DNA from: Paenibacillus sp. GM2
Lineage (GTDB): Bacteria; Bacillota; Bacilli; Paenibacillales; Paenibacillaceae
Assembly (NCBI RefSeq): GCF_900069005.2
Contig: NZ_LN831274.1
Coordinates: 10,112-67,402, forward strand
Reading direction: 5' to 3'
DNA length: 57,291 nucleotides
Positions within the stretch are counted from its first letter, which is position 1; every line of letters begins with the position of its first letter. Shown here piece by piece: positions 35,550 to 46,728 of this stretch. The notes beneath the pieces are model-generated. The model was not told the DNA's origin. It searched no databases and saw nothing but the letters and a program-made list of their open reading frames with translations. A program made the translations under genes and the position numbers.

Positions 35550-36167
35550 TTATTCTTCGATATTCTCCGCCTCAGGCTCGTTCGGACGGGTAAACCCGGC
35601 AATATGCGCCCATAGCTCGTCCTTGCCGATCCCCGTCTCTGAGGAGAACATAATCAGTTTATCGCCGCCGCGCATAACTAGCGCTTCCTTGATGACCTTG
35701 ATATGCTTCTGCCAACGGGAACGCGGGATCTTGTCCGCTTTTGTGGCGACGACGCACACCGGCGAATCATAATGCTTGAGCCAGTCATACATCATCTCGT
35801 CATCCTTGCTAGGCGGATGCCTCAGATCGATCACCAGGATGATCAGACGCAGCGTCTCACGCTCAAGCAAATACTTCTCGATCATAGCCCCCCATACCTG
35901 ACGCTGAGTCTTGGAGACTTTGGCATAGCCATATCCCGGCAAGTCAACGAAGTAGAGCTCATTATTGATCCGATAATAATTCAGATGCTGAGTTTTCCCT
36001 GGCGTCGAACTTGTTCGGGCCAAATTCTTGCGATTAATCATCTTGTTAATAAGCGATGATTTGCCCACGTTGGAACGCCCTGCCAGAGCAATCTCTGGCA
36101 AGGCGTCCTGAGGGTAACCACTCGGGCCCACAGCGCTAATCACAAATTCTGCATTCGTAACTTTCAT
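35550..36167 (-). CDS. ysxC: Ribosome biogenesis GTPase YsxC/EngB
   Basis: 205-residue small GTPase needed for 50S assembly. G1 [13 protein letters not shown]3 [11 protein letters not shown] and G4 TKADKI are all present. It lies 16 nt after lonA, as in B. subtilis. The C-terminal tail [10 protein letters not shown] is short and acidic. The 205-nt gap before it holds only a weak CCGTT-TTC-AACGG hairpin. Confidence 0.97.
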   Translation of the reverse strand: MKVTNAEFVISAVGPSGYPQDALPEIALAGRSNVGKSSLINKMINRKNLARTSSTPGKTQHLNYYRINNELYFVDLPGYGYAKVSKTQRQVWGAMIEKYLLERETLRLIILVIDLRHPPSKDDEMMYDWLKHYDSPVCVVATKADKIPRSRWQKHIKVIKEALVMRGGDKLIMFSSETGIGKDELWAHIAGFTRPNEPEAENIEE

Positions 36168-36183
36168 TCATTCAAATTCCTCT

Positions 36184-38520
36184 CTATTGCAACCCGCTTT
36201 GTTCAACGAGCGCATGCCTCAAAACCTGGTCCATATGCGCCACAGGCACAAATTCAATATCTTCTTTCACACTGTCCGGGATATCGCGCAAGTCGCGTTC
36301 ATTATCCTTTGGCAGCAATATTTTTTTGTAACCGGCCCGGTGAGCCGCTAATGACTTCTCCTTCAACCCACCGATTGGCAGAACCCGGCCCCGTAAAGTA
36401 ATCTCGCCGGTCATCGCGATATCCTTGGAGACATGACGCCCGGTCAGAGCTGAGATCAGAGCTGTGGCAATCGTAATTCCCGCTGAAGGTCCATCCTTGG
36501 GAATCGCCCCCTCCGGGATATGGATATGAACATCATTCTTCTCATGGAAGTCAGCCGGAATCCCCAGCTCCTCCGCTTTGGAACGGGTATAACTAAAGGC
36601 CGCTTGTGCCGATTCCTTCATCACATCGCCCAGCTTCCCGGTCAGAATCAGCTTGCCGCTGCCCGGAACAACCGTAACTTCGATCAGCAGCGTCTCTCCG
36701 CCAACCTCGGTCCAGGCCAAACCGGTCACCATGCCGATCTGATCCTCCAGCTCGGCTACACCATAGCGGAATTTGGGAATCCCCAAATAATCCTTAATCT
36801 GATTCTCCGTAATCTCCAGGCATTCAATTCCCTCGGAGACGATTTTCTTGGCCGCCTTACGGCACAAAGCCGCTACCTGCTGCTCCAGATTCCGCACTCC
36901 GGACTCCCGTGTATATTCACGGATCGTCTTCAGTAATGCGGACTCATCCATCTTCAGTTGCTCCGGGTCTAGCCCATGCTCGCGCTTCTGTTTCGGCAGA
37001 AGATAACGCGTAGCAATTTGCAGCTTCTCAAGCTCCGTATAACCCGGAATAAACAGCATCTCCATCCGGTCGAGCAGCGGACGCGGAATATTATGAGCAG
37101 CATTAGCTGTCGTAATAAACATCACGTTGGACAGATCGAAGGGAACCTCGATGAAATGATCGCTGAACGTATTATTTTGTTCCGGATCGAGTACTTCCAA
37201 CAGAGCGGCTGACGGATCGCCACGGAAATCCGAGGCCATCTTATCGATCTCATCAAGCAGGAACACCGGATTTAACGTACCCGCCGTCTTCATTCCTTGA
37301 ATGATCCTGCCCGGCATAGCACCTACGTAGGTTCTTCTATGTCCGCGAATTTCCGCTTCATCGCGCACGCCGCCGAGCGAGACGCGTACAAATTGGCGTC
37401 CGAGCGATCGGGCGATCGAACGAGCGAGCGAGGTCTTCCCGACCCCTGGCGGACCAACAAGACATAGAATCGGGCCTTTCAGCTTCTTGACGAGCTTTTG
37501 CACCGCCAAATATTCAAGCACCCGCTCTTTCGGCTTATCCAGACCGTAATGATCCTCATCAAGCACCTGCTCTGCCTTGGCCAGATCCAGATCATCTTCA
37601 CTCTGTTGATCCCAAGGAAGGCTCAACAGCCAGTCGACGTAATTGCGGATTACTCCGCCCTCCGCAGAGCTGATCGGCATTTTCTCCAGGCGATCTATCT
37701 CCTTGAGAATCTTCTCTCGAACCGCTTCCGGCAGAGATTTCTCTTCCAGTTGAGAGCGAAGCTCCTCGACCTCTCCGGCACGGCCTTCCTTCTCGCCAAG
37801 CTCCTTCTGGATCGCCTTCATCTGCTCCCGCAGATAATATTCCTTCTGCGTCTTCTCCATCTGCTTCTTGACACGCTGGCTGATCTTCCGTTCAAGCTCA
37901 AGCACTTCGCGCTCATTATTCAGAATATCGAGCAGCTTCTCCAGACGCTCTCTTACATCGATCGTCTCGAGGATTTCCTGCTTATCCTTGATTTTGAGCG
38001 ACAGGTGGCTCGTAATAACGTCAGCCAGCCGTCCGGCTTCTTCAATATCGGAAACCGCCGCTAGCGTCTCGGGTGTTACTTTCTTGGATAAGTTAATATA
38101 ATGTTCGAATTGAGTCAGCACCGTACGCATTAAAGCATCCACTTCAGGCTCCTCAGGCTCGATTTCCGGTCTCTCGACCGCGATGACCTCGTAATACTCC
38201 TCATTATCCAAATATTCCATAACCTCAGCACGTTCCATACCTTCAACCAGAACCCTGATTGTTCCGTTCGGGAGCTTCAGCATTTGCCGGACCTTTGCTA
38301 CTGTGCCGATTCGAAATATATCTTCTTGCGTTGGTTCTTCAATGTTCACTTCAGATTGAGAACATAGGAGAATCAAATTGTCGTCAACCATCGCTTTTTC
38401 TAACGCCTTTACGGATTTCTCCCGTCCTACATCCAAATGCAATACCATGCTTGGATAGACGAGCAAACCGCGCAAAGGCAATAGAGGAAAACGACGGCCT
38501 TTGTTTTTATGAGGTCCCAT
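36184..38520 (-). CDS. lonA: ATP-dependent protease LonA
   Basis: 778 residues. N-terminal substrate domain ([20 protein letters not shown]), coiled coil (about 200-250), AAA+ with Walker [14 protein letters not shown] and Walker [10 protein letters not shown], and the Ser-Lys protease domain with [14 protein letters not shown] and [12 protein letters not shown]. Cytosolic quality-control protease. lonB lies upstream, giving the lonB-lonA-ysxC order of B. subtilis. Confidence 0.98.
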   Translation of the reverse strand: MGPHKNKGRRFPLLPLRGLLVYPSMVLHLDVGREKSVKALEKAMVDDNLILLCSQSEVNIEEPTQEDIFRIGTVAKVRQMLKLPNGTIRVLVEGMERAEVMEYLDNEEYYEVIAVERPEIEPEEPEVDALMRTVLTQFEHYINLSKKVTPETLAAVSDIEEAGRLADVITSHLSLKIKDKQEILETIDVRERLEKLLDILNNEREVLELERKISQRVKKQMEKTQKEYYLREQMKAIQKELGEKEGRAGEVEELRSQLEEKSLPEAVREKILKEIDRLEKMPISSAEGGVIRNYVDWLLSLPWDQQSEDDLDLAKAEQVLDEDHYGLDKPKERVLEYLAVQKLVKKLKGPILCLVGPPGVGKTSLARSIARSLGRQFVRVSLGGVRDEAEIRGHRRTYVGAMPGRIIQGMKTAGTLNPVFLLDEIDKMASDFRGDPSAALLEVLDPEQNNTFSDHFIEVPFDLSNVMFITTANAAHNIPRPLLDRMEMLFIPGYTELEKLQIATRYLLPKQKREHGLDPEQLKMDESALLKTIREYTRESGVRNLEQQVAALCRKAAKKIVSEGIECLEITENQIKDYLGIPKFRYGVAELEDQIGMVTGLAWTEVGGETLLIEVTVVPGSGKLILTGKLGDVMKESAQAAFSYTRSKAEELGIPADFHEKNDVHIHIPEGAIPKDGPSAGITIATALISALTGRHVSKDIAMTGEITLRGRVLPIGGLKEKSLAAHRAGYKKILLPKDNERDLRDIPDSVKEDIEFVPVAHMDQVLRHALVEQSGLQ

Positions 38521-38644
38521 CGCTTTCGCACCTCCAGTCGTTCTCGTAAGATATCATTCATATTTTAGCAAATGTTACATGAAAACACCAATGAAGAACG
38601 GCTGCACAAAGGCAGCCGCCAAGAGGAGTGTCGCATAAACTCAT

Positions 38645-40366
38645 TTACATGGAAGTGTTCGAAGAAGGCGACTCGGCATGAAGGAATGGAGCTGGCGTTG
38701 GTACAGGAGCGAAGATCTCCTCTTCCTCGGATATAAGCCCCAGATCCTTCTGCATTTCTGGCCCGAATACATGCTGGAACACCTCGTTAATTGATTCAAC
38801 TGGTATGACTCTCAGCCCATCCAAACCTTCAAATAAAGACTGCCAATTTTCTTTCGGAATCAGAACGGTCGTTGCACCTGCCTGGAAAGCAGCCTCTACC
38901 TTGGCCACCACACCGCCAACCGGCTTGGCGTTGCCGTAGATCCCCAGTTCCCCGGTCATCGCAATCCGATGATCGACCGGGATCGATTTGATGGCCGAAG
39001 CGACAGCCGTGGCAATAGCAAGCCCTGCAGATGGACCATCGATCGGTGTTCCTCCGGGGAAGTTGATATGAATATCATACTTGCTAATATCAAGGCCGAT
39101 TCGTTTCATAACCGTCAGGACATTCTCGACCGAGCCTTTGGCCATGCTCTTGCGGCGCAGTGTTCGGCTTCCGCCGCCAAGCTCCTCTTCATCCACAACC
39201 CCTGTGATCGTGAAGTTGCCTTGCCCTTTCTCCACCGGTATTGCGGTCGCCTCTATCTCCAGCAGAGTGCCCTGGTTTGGCCCGTAAACAGCCAGACCAT
39301 TTACAACCCCTACCTCGGAGCGGGTTGGAATCTTCCGTTCGGGTCTTGGCGATAGCTGGCTGCTGGTTGCCACCCACTCTAAGTCAGAGGCCAGCAAATG
39401 ATCCCGCTTCTCCGTCAACGCCAGTCCCACCGCCAGCTGTACCATATTCACCGCTTCGCGCCCGTTCGTCGCGTATTTCGTAATTACCTCAACTGCCTCA
39501 GGACAAGGCTGGAAGCCGATTCGCTTGATCGCATCGTCAGCTATTTGCGCAATCTCCTCAGGGAGAAGCGGACGGAAATAAATTTCCATACAACGGGATC
39601 TAAGCGCTGGCGGGATCTCTTGCGGTGAACGGGTCGTTGCTCCAACCAGCCTGAAATCCGCAGGCAGCCCATTTTGAAAAATATCATGGATATAAGCGGG
39701 TGTATTCGAATCCTCAGAGCTGTAATAGGCGCTCTCTAAATACACCTTGCGATCCTCTAGTACTTTTAGCAGTTTATTCATCTGCATCGAATGTAATTCA
39801 CCAATCTCGTCTATGAACAAAATTCCGCCATGCGCCTTTGTCACTGCTCCCGGCTTAGGCTGGGGAATCCCAGCTACTCCCATAGCGCCGGCTCCCTGGT
39901 AGATCGGATCATGAACCGAACCGATCAGCGGATCAGCAATGCCACGTTCATCAAACCGGGCGATAGTCGCATCAATTTCAAAAAACTTAGCATCCACTTT
40001 GAAGGGAGAGACAGGATTCTTCTTGGCCTCTTCCATCACAACGCGAGCCGCAGCCGTCTTGCCAACTCCAGGCGGCCCGTAGATAATCACATGCTGCGGA
40101 TTCGCACTGCACAGCGCCGCTTTCAGCGCGCGAAGCCCATCCTTCTGACCGACAATATCACCTAATGAAGCAGGCCTTGTCCGTTCAGCCAGCGGCTTTG
40201 TCAACGAAATCGCCCGCAGCTTGCGCAGCTTCTCCATCTCTTTCCGCGACTCGCGGTCAACCGCACTGCGATTGCCCTTCTGGCTGCGCAGCTGATTCCA
40301 GAAGTATAGCCCGATCACTACCGCAAAAAACATTTGCACGGACATCAGAATGACACTTAGTTCCAT
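38645..40366 (-). CDS. lonB: ATP-dependent protease LonB
   Basis: 573 residues. One N-terminal membrane-type segment (LSVILMSVQMFFAVVIGLYF), then an AAA+ domain ([26 protein letters not shown]) and the Lon protease domain (PIDGPSAGLAIATAVA; PVGGVVAKVEAAF). In B. subtilis LonB is made under sigma-F in the forespore. The ATG at 40366 is 10 nt after GGGAGG; a GTG at 40384 overlaps that site. The gap to ispG contains a dispersed repeat (40407-40470). Confidence 0.95.
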   Translation of the reverse strand: MELSVILMSVQMFFAVVIGLYFWNQLRSQKGNRSAVDRESRKEMEKLRKLRAISLTKPLAERTRPASLGDIVGQKDGLRALKAALCSANPQHVIIYGPPGVGKTAAARVVMEEAKKNPVSPFKVDAKFFEIDATIARFDERGIADPLIGSVHDPIYQGAGAMGVAGIPQPKPGAVTKAHGGILFIDEIGELHSMQMNKLLKVLEDRKVYLESAYYSSEDSNTPAYIHDIFQNGLPADFRLVGATTRSPQEIPPALRSRCMEIYFRPLLPEEIAQIADDAIKRIGFQPCPEAVEVITKYATNGREAVNMVQLAVGLALTEKRDHLLASDLEWVATSSQLSPRPERKIPTRSEVGVVNGLAVYGPNQGTLLEIEATAIPVEKGQGNFTITGVVDEEELGGGSRTLRRKSMAKGSVENVLTVMKRIGLDISKYDIHINFPGGTPIDGPSAGLAIATAVASAIKSIPVDHRIAMTGELGIYGNAKPVGGVVAKVEAAFQAGATTVLIPKENWQSLFEGLDGLRVIPVESINEVFQHVFGPEMQKDLGLISEEEEIFAPVPTPAPFLHAESPSSNTSM

Positions 40367-40406
40367 AATTCGTAAGCCTCCCACACTTCGACTGATACAT
40401 GAGGTA

Positions 40407-40470
40407 GTTCAATAAGTCATTCTCAAGATTCAGCCGACCTTCTCGGCAGCTGAAACCGGACTTGCTGAAC
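40407..40470. repeat. Short copy of the GTTCAAAAAGT-type element upstream of lonB
   Basis: GTTCAATAAGTC at 40407 with the imperfect inverse GACTTGCTGAAC ending at 40470. About 64 bp, positioned like the short copy upstream of spoVID. Confidence 0.5.
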
Positions 40471-40542
40471 TTACATTATAAGGGTAGTATTGCCCTTTCG
40501 CTCAGTCATAAAACGCAGATCAGCTTTAAAATGTCACTAAAA

Positions 40543-40577
40543 GCAAAAACCGTAAGCTGCAATCCTGCAGCTTACGG
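40543..40577 (-). terminator. Terminator after ispG
   Basis: Minus-strand stem CCGTAAGCTGCA / TGCAGCTTACGG followed by TTTTTGCTTTT. Confidence 0.93.
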
Positions 40578-40600
40578 CTAATCAGCGACTTTATTTAATT

Positions 40601-41746
40601 TTATACACCGGCGTTTTCTTTCATTTTAGCTGCGATCTTCGCCTGATGTTCCTTGCGTCCAGGAATCTCCCCTGTCTCTTCAAACACTTTAGCGATATGG
40701 TCGATCTCCTTTTTCAACTCGGTGACTAATTCCGCCTCTGGAACCTTGCGAACCATCTCCCCGTAACGGAACAGCAGACCTTCCCCGCGCGCTCCGGCGA
40801 TCCCGATATCCGCCTCCCGAGCTTCACCCGGACCATTGACCGCACAACCCAGCACCGACACCTTAATAGGCACCTTCAGGTTCGAGAGATATTCTTCCAC
40901 TTCGTTAGCAATACTGAACAAGTCAATATCCAGTCGTCCGCAGGTTGGGCAGGACACAAGTGTAGGCGCATTGGCAATAAGACCAAACGACTTCAGTAGC
41001 TCACGGGCTACCTTGACTTCTTCCACCGGGTCCGCACTAAGCGAAATCCGCATCGTCGATCCGATTCCCCGCGAGAGCAAAGCGCCGATCCCGGCTGCAC
41101 TTTTTACGGTCCCTGCGAACAAGGTACCCGCTTCTGTGATCCCCAGATGCAGTGGATACGGAATGACTTCAGCCGCCTTCGTATAAGCCTCAATCGCCAT
41201 AGGCACATCCGAAGCCTTCAAGGATACGATGATGTCGTGGAAATCCAGCTCCTCCAGAATTCCAATATGATACAGCGCACTCTCCACCATAGCCTCTGGT
41301 GTCGGATAGCCATACTTATCAAGCAAATGCTGCTCCAGCGATCCGGCATTTACGCCGATACGAATGGGGATCCCCTTCTCCTTACAGGCATTTACAACCG
41401 CTTCAACCTTCTCGCGTCGCCCGATATTGCCGGGATTAATACGAACCTTATCAATTCCGTTCTCTATAGCTTGAAGCGCAAGCTTGTAATTGAAATGAAT
41501 ATCAGCAACCAGAGGAATATGAATCTGCTTCTTGATCTCCTTGATGGCAGCCGCCGCTTCCTCATTATTAACGGTTACGCGCACCATTTGGCAGCCAGCT
41601 TCCTCGAGACGGAGAATCTCGGCTACCGTTGCAGCAACATCGGCCGTCTTGGTTGTGCACATACTCTGAATGATTACTTCGTCGCTACCGCCGATCGTCA
41701 AATTGCCTACTTTGACCGGACGTGTATCTTGTCTCAAGAATGTCAT
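40601..41746 (-). CDS. ispG: 4-hydroxy-3-methylbut-2-enyl diphosphate synthase (GcpE)
   Basis: 381-residue iron-sulphur enzyme of the MEP isoprenoid pathway. TIM-barrel start [19 protein letters not shown]; [4Fe-4S] cysteines in [10 protein letters not shown] and [15 protein letters not shown] at 41746, 9 nt after GGGAG; a TTG further upstream is less likely. It sits between clpX and lonB, where B. subtilis has no gene, and has its own terminator. Confidence 0.96.
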   Translation of the reverse strand: MTFLRQDTRPVKVGNLTIGGSDEVIIQSMCTTKTADVAATVAEILRLEEAGCQMVRVTVNNEEAAAAIKEIKKQIHIPLVADIHFNYKLALQAIENGIDKVRINPGNIGRREKVEAVVNACKEKGIPIRIGVNAGSLEQHLLDKYGYPTPEAMVESALYHIGILEELDFHDIIVSLKASDVPMAIEAYTKAAEVIPYPLHLGITEAGTLFAGTVKSAAGIGALLSRGIGSTMRISLSADPVEEVKVARELLKSFGLIANAPTLVSCPTCGRLDIDLFSIANEVEEYLSNLKVPIKVSVLGCAVNGPGEAREADIGIAGARGEGLLFRYGEMVRKVPEAELVTELKKEIDHIAKVFEETGEIPGRKEHQAKIAAKMKENAGV

Positions 41747-41860
41747 TTCACGTCTCTCCCATAACGTCAAAGCTCCACCCCTGTTAAGGGACGCGCCCGA
41801 ATTACAAAGGTGGAGGAATTGACTTTTATTTAGCAGCGCGTAGGCGCTATATTATTCTGA

Positions 41861-43117
41861 TTATGCACTCTCTTCTTGCTTCTTGTTCTTCTTCGCTCCG
41901 AGTTCAGGAATCGTCTTCTCTTCTACGACCTGCTCAGTAATAACGCAATCCTCAACATCATCTCTCGACGGAACCTCATACATCACGTCCAGCATGATGC
42001 CTTCAATGATTGCCCGCAGTCCGCGCGCACCGGTATTGCGCTTAATGGCTTCACGCGCGATCGCTTCCAGAGCCTTCGGTTCGAAACTCAGATTCACGTT
42101 GTCTAGCTCCAGCAGCTTCTGATACTGCTTCACAAGGGCATTCTTCGGCTCGGAAAGGATGCGAACCAAAGAGCTCTCATCGAGCGGCTCCAAAGTTGAA
42201 ATAACCGGTAAACGGCCGACAAACTCTGGAATCAACCCGAATTTAAGCAGGTCCTCAGGCAATACCATGGACAAATATTCGCCCGGCTTCAGGTCCTTTT
42301 GACCTTCACTAGCCGCATTAAAACCGATAACCTTCTTGCCAATCCGGCGTTTGATCATTTGCTCAAGACCATCGAAGGCCCCGCCGCAAATAAACAGGAT
42401 ATTCGTGGTATCAATCTGGATGAATTCCTGATGCGGATGCTTGCGTCCACCTTGCGGCGGAACAGAAGCAACCGTGCCCTCAAGAATTTTCAAGAGCGCT
42501 TGCTGCACACCTTCCCCGGATACATCGCGAGTGATCGATGGATTCTCGGATTTGCGCGCTACTTTATCGATCTCATCGATATAAATAATTCCGCGTTCTG
42601 CCTTCTCCACATCATAATCAGCAGCCTGGATCAGCTTGAGCAGAATATTCTCTACATCTTCACCAACATAACCGGCTTCAGTCAATGAAGTAGCGTCTGC
42701 AATGGCAAACGGAACGTTCAAAATTTTGGCCATGGTCTGTGCAAGCAAAGTTTTACCGGAACCTGTAGGTCCGAGAAGCAGAATGTTACTCTTCTGCAGC
42801 TCTACATCTTCAATCTTGCTTTGCGTGTTAACACGCTTGTAGTGATTGTATACCGCTACCGATAGAGATTTCTTCGCTTGCTCTTGACCGATTACATACT
42901 GATCAAGGATTTCACGAATTTCTCTTGGTTTTGGGATCTCTTTGAGGTCCAATTCCTCTTCATGTCCCAATTCTTCCTCAACGATCTCCGTGCAGAGTTC
43001 AATACATTCATCACATATATAAACGCCAGGTCCGGCAACGAGCTTACGAACCTGATCCTGCGATTTGCCGCAGAAAGAACATTTCAACTGCCCTTTCTCA
43101 TCGTTGAATTTAAACAT
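41861..43117 (-). CDS. clpX: ATP-dependent Clp protease ATP-binding subunit ClpX
   Basis: 418 residues. Zinc domain [17 protein letters not shown]...CDECIELC, Walker [16 protein letters not shown], Walker [10 protein letters not shown], pore-2 [14 protein letters not shown] and the IGF loop VIGFNAASE that docks on ClpP. Unfoldase for ClpP. Lies 19 nt after clpP and is likely co-transcribed with it; in B. subtilis clpP is elsewhere and clpX follows tig. The gap to ispG has a weak AGCGC-CTAC-GCGCT hairpin without a T run. Confidence 0.97.
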   Translation of the reverse strand: MFKFNDEKGQLKCSFCGKSQDQVRKLVAGPGVYICDECIELCTEIVEEELGHEEELDLKEIPKPREIREILDQYVIGQEQAKKSLSVAVYNHYKRVNTQSKIEDVELQKSNILLLGPTGSGKTLLAQTMAKILNVPFAIADATSLTEAGYVGEDVENILLKLIQAADYDVEKAERGIIYIDEIDKVARKSENPSITRDVSGEGVQQALLKILEGTVASVPPQGGRKHPHQEFIQIDTTNILFICGGAFDGLEQMIKRRIGKKVIGFNAASEGQKDLKPGEYLSMVLPEDLLKFGLIPEFVGRLPVISTLEPLDESSLVRILSEPKNALVKQYQKLLELDNVNLSFEPKALEAIAREAIKRNTGARGLRAIIEGIMLDVMYEVPSRDDVEDCVITEQVVEEKTIPELGAKKNKKQEESA

Positions 43118-43136
43118 GTAAACACCCCTTTAACGT

Positions 43137-43721
43137 TTAATGGGCTTGATAAATCACCTTATCAATAATCCCGTAAGCCTTCGCTTCTTCCGCGCTCATG
43201 AAGAAATCGCGGTCCGTGTCGCGCTGAATTTTGTCCAGGGGTTGACCCGTACGATCTACATAGATCTGATTCAACTTCTCTCTGGTCTTAATAATCCAGT
43301 CAGCATGTATTTTGATATCAGTGGCTTGACCTCGAACTCCTCCAAGCGGCTGATGAATCATTACCTCGCTGTTCGGCAGCGCAAAGCGCTTGCCAGGCGC
43401 GCCTGCCGTAAGCAACAATGAACCCATGCTTGCAGCCATTCCCACACAGATCGTGGAGACGTCAGGCTTGATATATTGCATTGTATCATATATACCCATT
43501 CCGGCCGTAACTGACCCACCGGGCGAGTTAATGTACAGATGGATGTCCTTCTCAGGATCTTCCGCTGTCAAAAACAGCAATTGGGCAATCACGAGATTGG
43601 CAACTTCATCATCTATCGCGCTGCTGAGAAAAATGATGCGATCCTTGAGCAGTCTTGAGTAAATATCGTAAGACCGTTCACCCCGATTTGTTTGTTCAAC
43701 GACCATTGGAACCAGACTCAT
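43137..43721 (-). CDS. clpP: ATP-dependent Clp protease proteolytic subunit ClpP
   Basis: 194-residue serine protease forming the ClpXP chamber. Catalytic Ser in [13 protein letters not shown], His in [11 protein letters not shown], Asp in [12 protein letters not shown]. Start [19 protein letters not shown] is typical. Directly upstream of clpX and downstream of tig, an order common outside B. subtilis. Confidence 0.98.
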   Translation of the reverse strand: MSLVPMVVEQTNRGERSYDIYSRLLKDRIIFLSSAIDDEVANLVIAQLLFLTAEDPEKDIHLYINSPGGSVTAGMGIYDTMQYIKPDVSTICVGMAASMGSLLLTAGAPGKRFALPNSEVMIHQPLGGVRGQATDIKIHADWIIKTREKLNQIYVDRTGQPLDKIQRDTDRDFFMSAEEAKAYGIIDKVIYQAH

Positions 43722-43770
43722 GCGACCAACCTCATTTCTTTTTCAATTTTCTTTGCTGCTCTCATCAAGT

Positions 43771-43799
43771 ATTTTATCACGTTCAAAGGTCTATGTCAT
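43771..43799 (-). promoter_or_regulatory. Candidate clpP-clpX promoter
   Basis: Minus strand: -35 ATGACA (43794-43799), 17-bp spacer, -10 TAAAAT (43771-43776). No paired GGTCAAA CtsR site was recognised. Confidence 0.55.
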
Positions 43800-43892
43800 T
43801 TTTCACACGATACAGTTTATGACCTCTGAAAGGGAATATATACCCTGGAGCTCGTCTAAAAGCAACTGGAAATAAATGTATTACAAAAAGGT

Positions 43893-43930
43893 GAAAAATT
43901 AAGGCACGCATTTAATATACGTGCCTTAAC
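43893..43930 (-). terminator. Terminator after tig
   Basis: Minus-strand stem TTAAGGCACG / CGTGCCTTAA followed by TTTTTCACC. Confidence 0.88.
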
Positions 43931-44004
43931 ATTTAAAGGTTGCGCTGTTATGTTACGACGAAGGATCGCCGTTATCTGGATGCCCAAGGGAATCGATATT
44001 CGCC

Positions 44005-45351
44005 TTAGTTTTCTTGCGCCGCTTCTTCTTTAGCTTCTGACTTTGCAGCCAGTTTCTCAGCAGGAACTTCCTTGCTGTTAGCAAGCAGGAATTCGATCGT
44101 CTTGCGCAAGAGCACCTCTTCGTTCAAGCTGTTCAAAGCACCGTTTGCTGCAAGAATGTTGCGGATTTCTTCTGGGGAGCGTTTGTATGCATCGGACATG
44201 TCCGCAAGCTCCTTAGTGATTTCTTCTTCAGTTGCTTCAATCTTCTCAGCCTTAGCGATTTGCTCAAGAACGAGATTGTTGCGAACGCGCTTCTCAGCGT
44301 CAGCTTTCATTTGTCCTTGCAGGTCTTCGATCGTTTGGCCGGAGAAGTTCAAGAACAGGTCAAGGTTCATACCTTGAGCGCGAAGACGGTTGTCGAAGTC
44401 GCGAACCATGTTTTGTACTTCTGTTTGAACCATAGCTTCAGGAATCTCAACCTCAGCGTTAGCTCCAACAGCTTCTACAACAGCTGATTCACGAGCTGCC
44501 TTGCCTTCGTTCTCTTTACGAGCGGCGATTTGCTTCTTCAAATCTTCCTTGTACTCGTCAAGCGTATCAAATTCACTAACGTCCTTAGCGAATTCATCGT
44601 CAAGCTCAGGCAGTTGTTTACGTTTGATTTCATGCAATTTCACTTTGAATACTGCTTCCTTACCAGCAAGCTCTTCTGCATGGTAAGTCTCAGGGAAAGT
44701 AACCGTTACATCCTTGAAGTCGCCAGTTGCCATACCAACAACTTGGTCTTCAAAGCCAGGAATGAACGAGTTGCTTCCAAGCTCAAGCGAATAGCGCTCG
44801 CCTTTGCCGCCTTCGAAAGGAACTCCATCAACGGTACCTTCAAAGTCGATAACTGTAACGTCGCCATTTTGTGCTGCTTCTTCATCGATAACAACCAATT
44901 CAGCATGACGTTCCTGCATACGAGTAAGCTCTTCGTTCAGCTCTTCTTCACTAACTTCAATGTTGATCGCTGCTACTTCGACTCCCTTGTAATCGCCAAG
45001 AGTAACTTCAGGTTTAACCGTTACTTTTGCTTTGAACTTGAAAGGTTGTCCCTTTTCAAATTGCTCTACGTCTACTTCTGGACGATCCACCGGGAAAATG
45101 TTTGTTTCATCGATCGCTTCTGTGTACACTTCTGGAAGTAAAATATCGATTGCATCTTGGTACAAGCTTTCTACACCAAAACGAGCTTCAAAGATCGACC
45201 GAGGCACTTTACCTTTACGGAATCCAGGTACGTTGATCTTCTTCACTACTTTTTGAAAAGCTTTATCCAATGCAGAGGCTACGCGTTCTGCCTCAACTTC
45301 AACCTCGAGAACGCCGAGGTTTTTTTCTATTTTCTCCCAAGTTGCTTTCAT
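44005..45351 (-). CDS. tig: Trigger factor
   Basis: 448-residue ribosome-associated chaperone. Ribosome-binding signature GFRKGKVPRSIFEARFG, FKBP-type peptidyl-prolyl isomerase domain (VIDFEGTVDGVPFEGGKGER..., about 155-245), then the helical C-terminal arms and an Ala/Glu/Lys-rich tail (about 430-448). First gene of the tig-clpP-clpX order. AGGGGAAGGC precedes the ATG. Confidence 0.98.
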   Translation of the reverse strand: MKATWEKIEKNLGVLEVEVEAERVASALDKAFQKVVKKINVPGFRKGKVPRSIFEARFGVESLYQDAIDILLPEVYTEAIDETNIFPVDRPEVDVEQFEKGQPFKFKAKVTVKPEVTLGDYKGVEVAAINIEVSEEELNEELTRMQERHAELVVIDEEAAQNGDVTVIDFEGTVDGVPFEGGKGERYSLELGSNSFIPGFEDQVVGMATGDFKDVTVTFPETYHAEELAGKEAVFKVKLHEIKRKQLPELDDEFAKDVSEFDTLDEYKEDLKKQIAARKENEGKAARESAVVEAVGANAEVEIPEAMVQTEVQNMVRDFDNRLRAQGMNLDLFLNFSGQTIEDLQGQMKADAEKRVRNNLVLEQIAKAEKIEATEEEITKELADMSDAYKRSPEEIRNILAANGALNSLNEEVLLRKTIEFLLANSKEVPAEKLAAKSEAKEEAAQEN

Positions 45352-45547
45352 TTATGCCTTCCCCTCCAAAATTCATATATACTAAAGTACTGAAACCGAA
45401 TCGCGATAAAGCAGCTATCAAGGTTCCAGTATAGCTGTCCTTATTCCACGTTCAGAATAACCATTCCATTATAAACAACAATGTATCTTTTTACAAGAGC
45501 CTGCAAAAGCCTGGAAAGGATCGCCACCGCACCCCAATCAACTTGGC

Positions 45548-46432
45548 TTATTTCAACCCGAAACTTGCAAACTGGCGCATCGAACGATACGCCTGTTCAA
45601 AGCGCAGCCTTAAATGATCCGTGATCCCATATAAAGCACGAATCTCCTCATCATCCTGACCGCCCGGCAGGGTATCCGATACGATCTGATGCAAAGCGGC
45701 GGCCCAAATATCGATCATATCATCCTCTTCGGCCAGCATGGAACGATAATCCAAAGTCCCGTAAATAGCCATTACGAACTGGAACCACAGCTCCTGGGCG
45801 AAATAAAAAAGCGTGGGGTCATGAACCTGGGTCTGGTTGCCAACCCGCTCCAAAATGCTCTGAATCGATGACGGAAAATCCTCCGGTCTTAACGGCACGG
45901 ATTCCACATCGATCTCAACCCGCTCTCCTGTGCGCAGGAATGCAACGTGCCCGGTCTTGCCTCTGCGTCGAAGTGTTTGCAGCACTCTATATTGCAGCAA
46001 GGGATGCAGCTTCTGGCGTCCAAGCCATTGAACGAGAACTTCATCCACTTCGGACGACTCCAGATAAGAGAGTTGATCCAGCGCTAAGAAGGTCTGTTCC
46101 GACAACGGCTGGCCTGTTACGGTCTGAAGCAGCTTGGCAGCATACTGCTTGTCCTCGGCCGCTTTGGCCTGAACATGCTGTCTGGCCATGTCCTCTTCGG
46201 CCTGGTCGGAGAAGCCGGCCTCCTCAGCCTCCAATGATTCTTCCTGCAATCCTGGAAAAGCGCTGATCAGCCAGTCCAGCAAAGCCTGCCACTCATCATA
46301 GTTCCTCTGTTCCATTCCTTGACACTGCAGTAAAAAACGCAGAAGGCCTGCTGCCTCTTTGTATTGTTCCCGTTCCAGCATCCTGGTCAGTTCAATTTGG
46401 TAATAATCCAAAGTTTTCGGGAATAGAAACAC
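45548..46432 (-). CDS. YsoA-position protein, probable helical repeat protein
   Basis: 294 residues, predicted almost all alpha-helical, soluble, acidic. It opens with YYQIELTRMLEREQYKEAAG followed by LLRFLLQCQG, which looks like a TPR-type pair; a middle part reads QYRVLQTLRRRGKTGHVAFL. B. subtilis ysoA, a TPR-like protein of unknown function, lies directly upstream of tig as this gene does, so I infer an equivalent. Length is somewhat below YsoA. Confidence 0.72.
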   Translation of the reverse strand: MFLFPKTLDYYQIELTRMLEREQYKEAAGLLRFLLQCQGMEQRNYDEWQALLDWLISAFPGLQEESLEAEEAGFSDQAEEDMARQHVQAKAAEDKQYAAKLLQTVTGQPLSEQTFLALDQLSYLESSEVDEVLVQWLGRQKLHPLLQYRVLQTLRRRGKTGHVAFLRTGERVEIDVESVPLRPEDFPSSIQSILERVGNQTQVHDPTLFYFAQELWFQFVMAIYGTLDYRSMLAEEDDMIDIWAAALHQIVSDTLPGGQDDEEIRALYGITDHLRLRFEQAYRSMRQFASFGLK

Positions 46433-46565
46433 ATTATCCTTTTCATCGGGCCGTAAGTTGTTAATAGCAGCAGCCCCCTTTCTTCCGAAGCAATTTATTT
46501 GAAATTATAGCATAGACTTTGTACAGGGCAAAAAATTAGCCTCAAAATCCGCCTAAAATCTATTG

Positions 46566-46595
46566 TTGCCTAACTCGCCCTCGATATGTTATGAT
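46566..46595 (+). promoter_or_regulatory. Candidate tRNA-Arg promoter
   Basis: -35 TTGCCT (46566-46571), 18-bp spacer, -10 TATGAT (46590-46595), about 20 nt before the tRNA. Confidence 0.6.
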
Positions 46596-46616
46596 ACTTT
46601 TTGCTTGCTTTGTTTT

Positions 46617-46690
<74 letters not shown>

Positions 46691-46698
46691 TATAGAAG

Positions 46699-46728
46699 AA
46701 GTCCAGTTCAATGAACTGGACTTTTTTG
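46699..46728 (+). terminator. Terminator after tRNA-Arg
   Basis: Stem GTCCAGTTCA / TGAACTGGAC followed by TTTTTT. Confidence 0.92.
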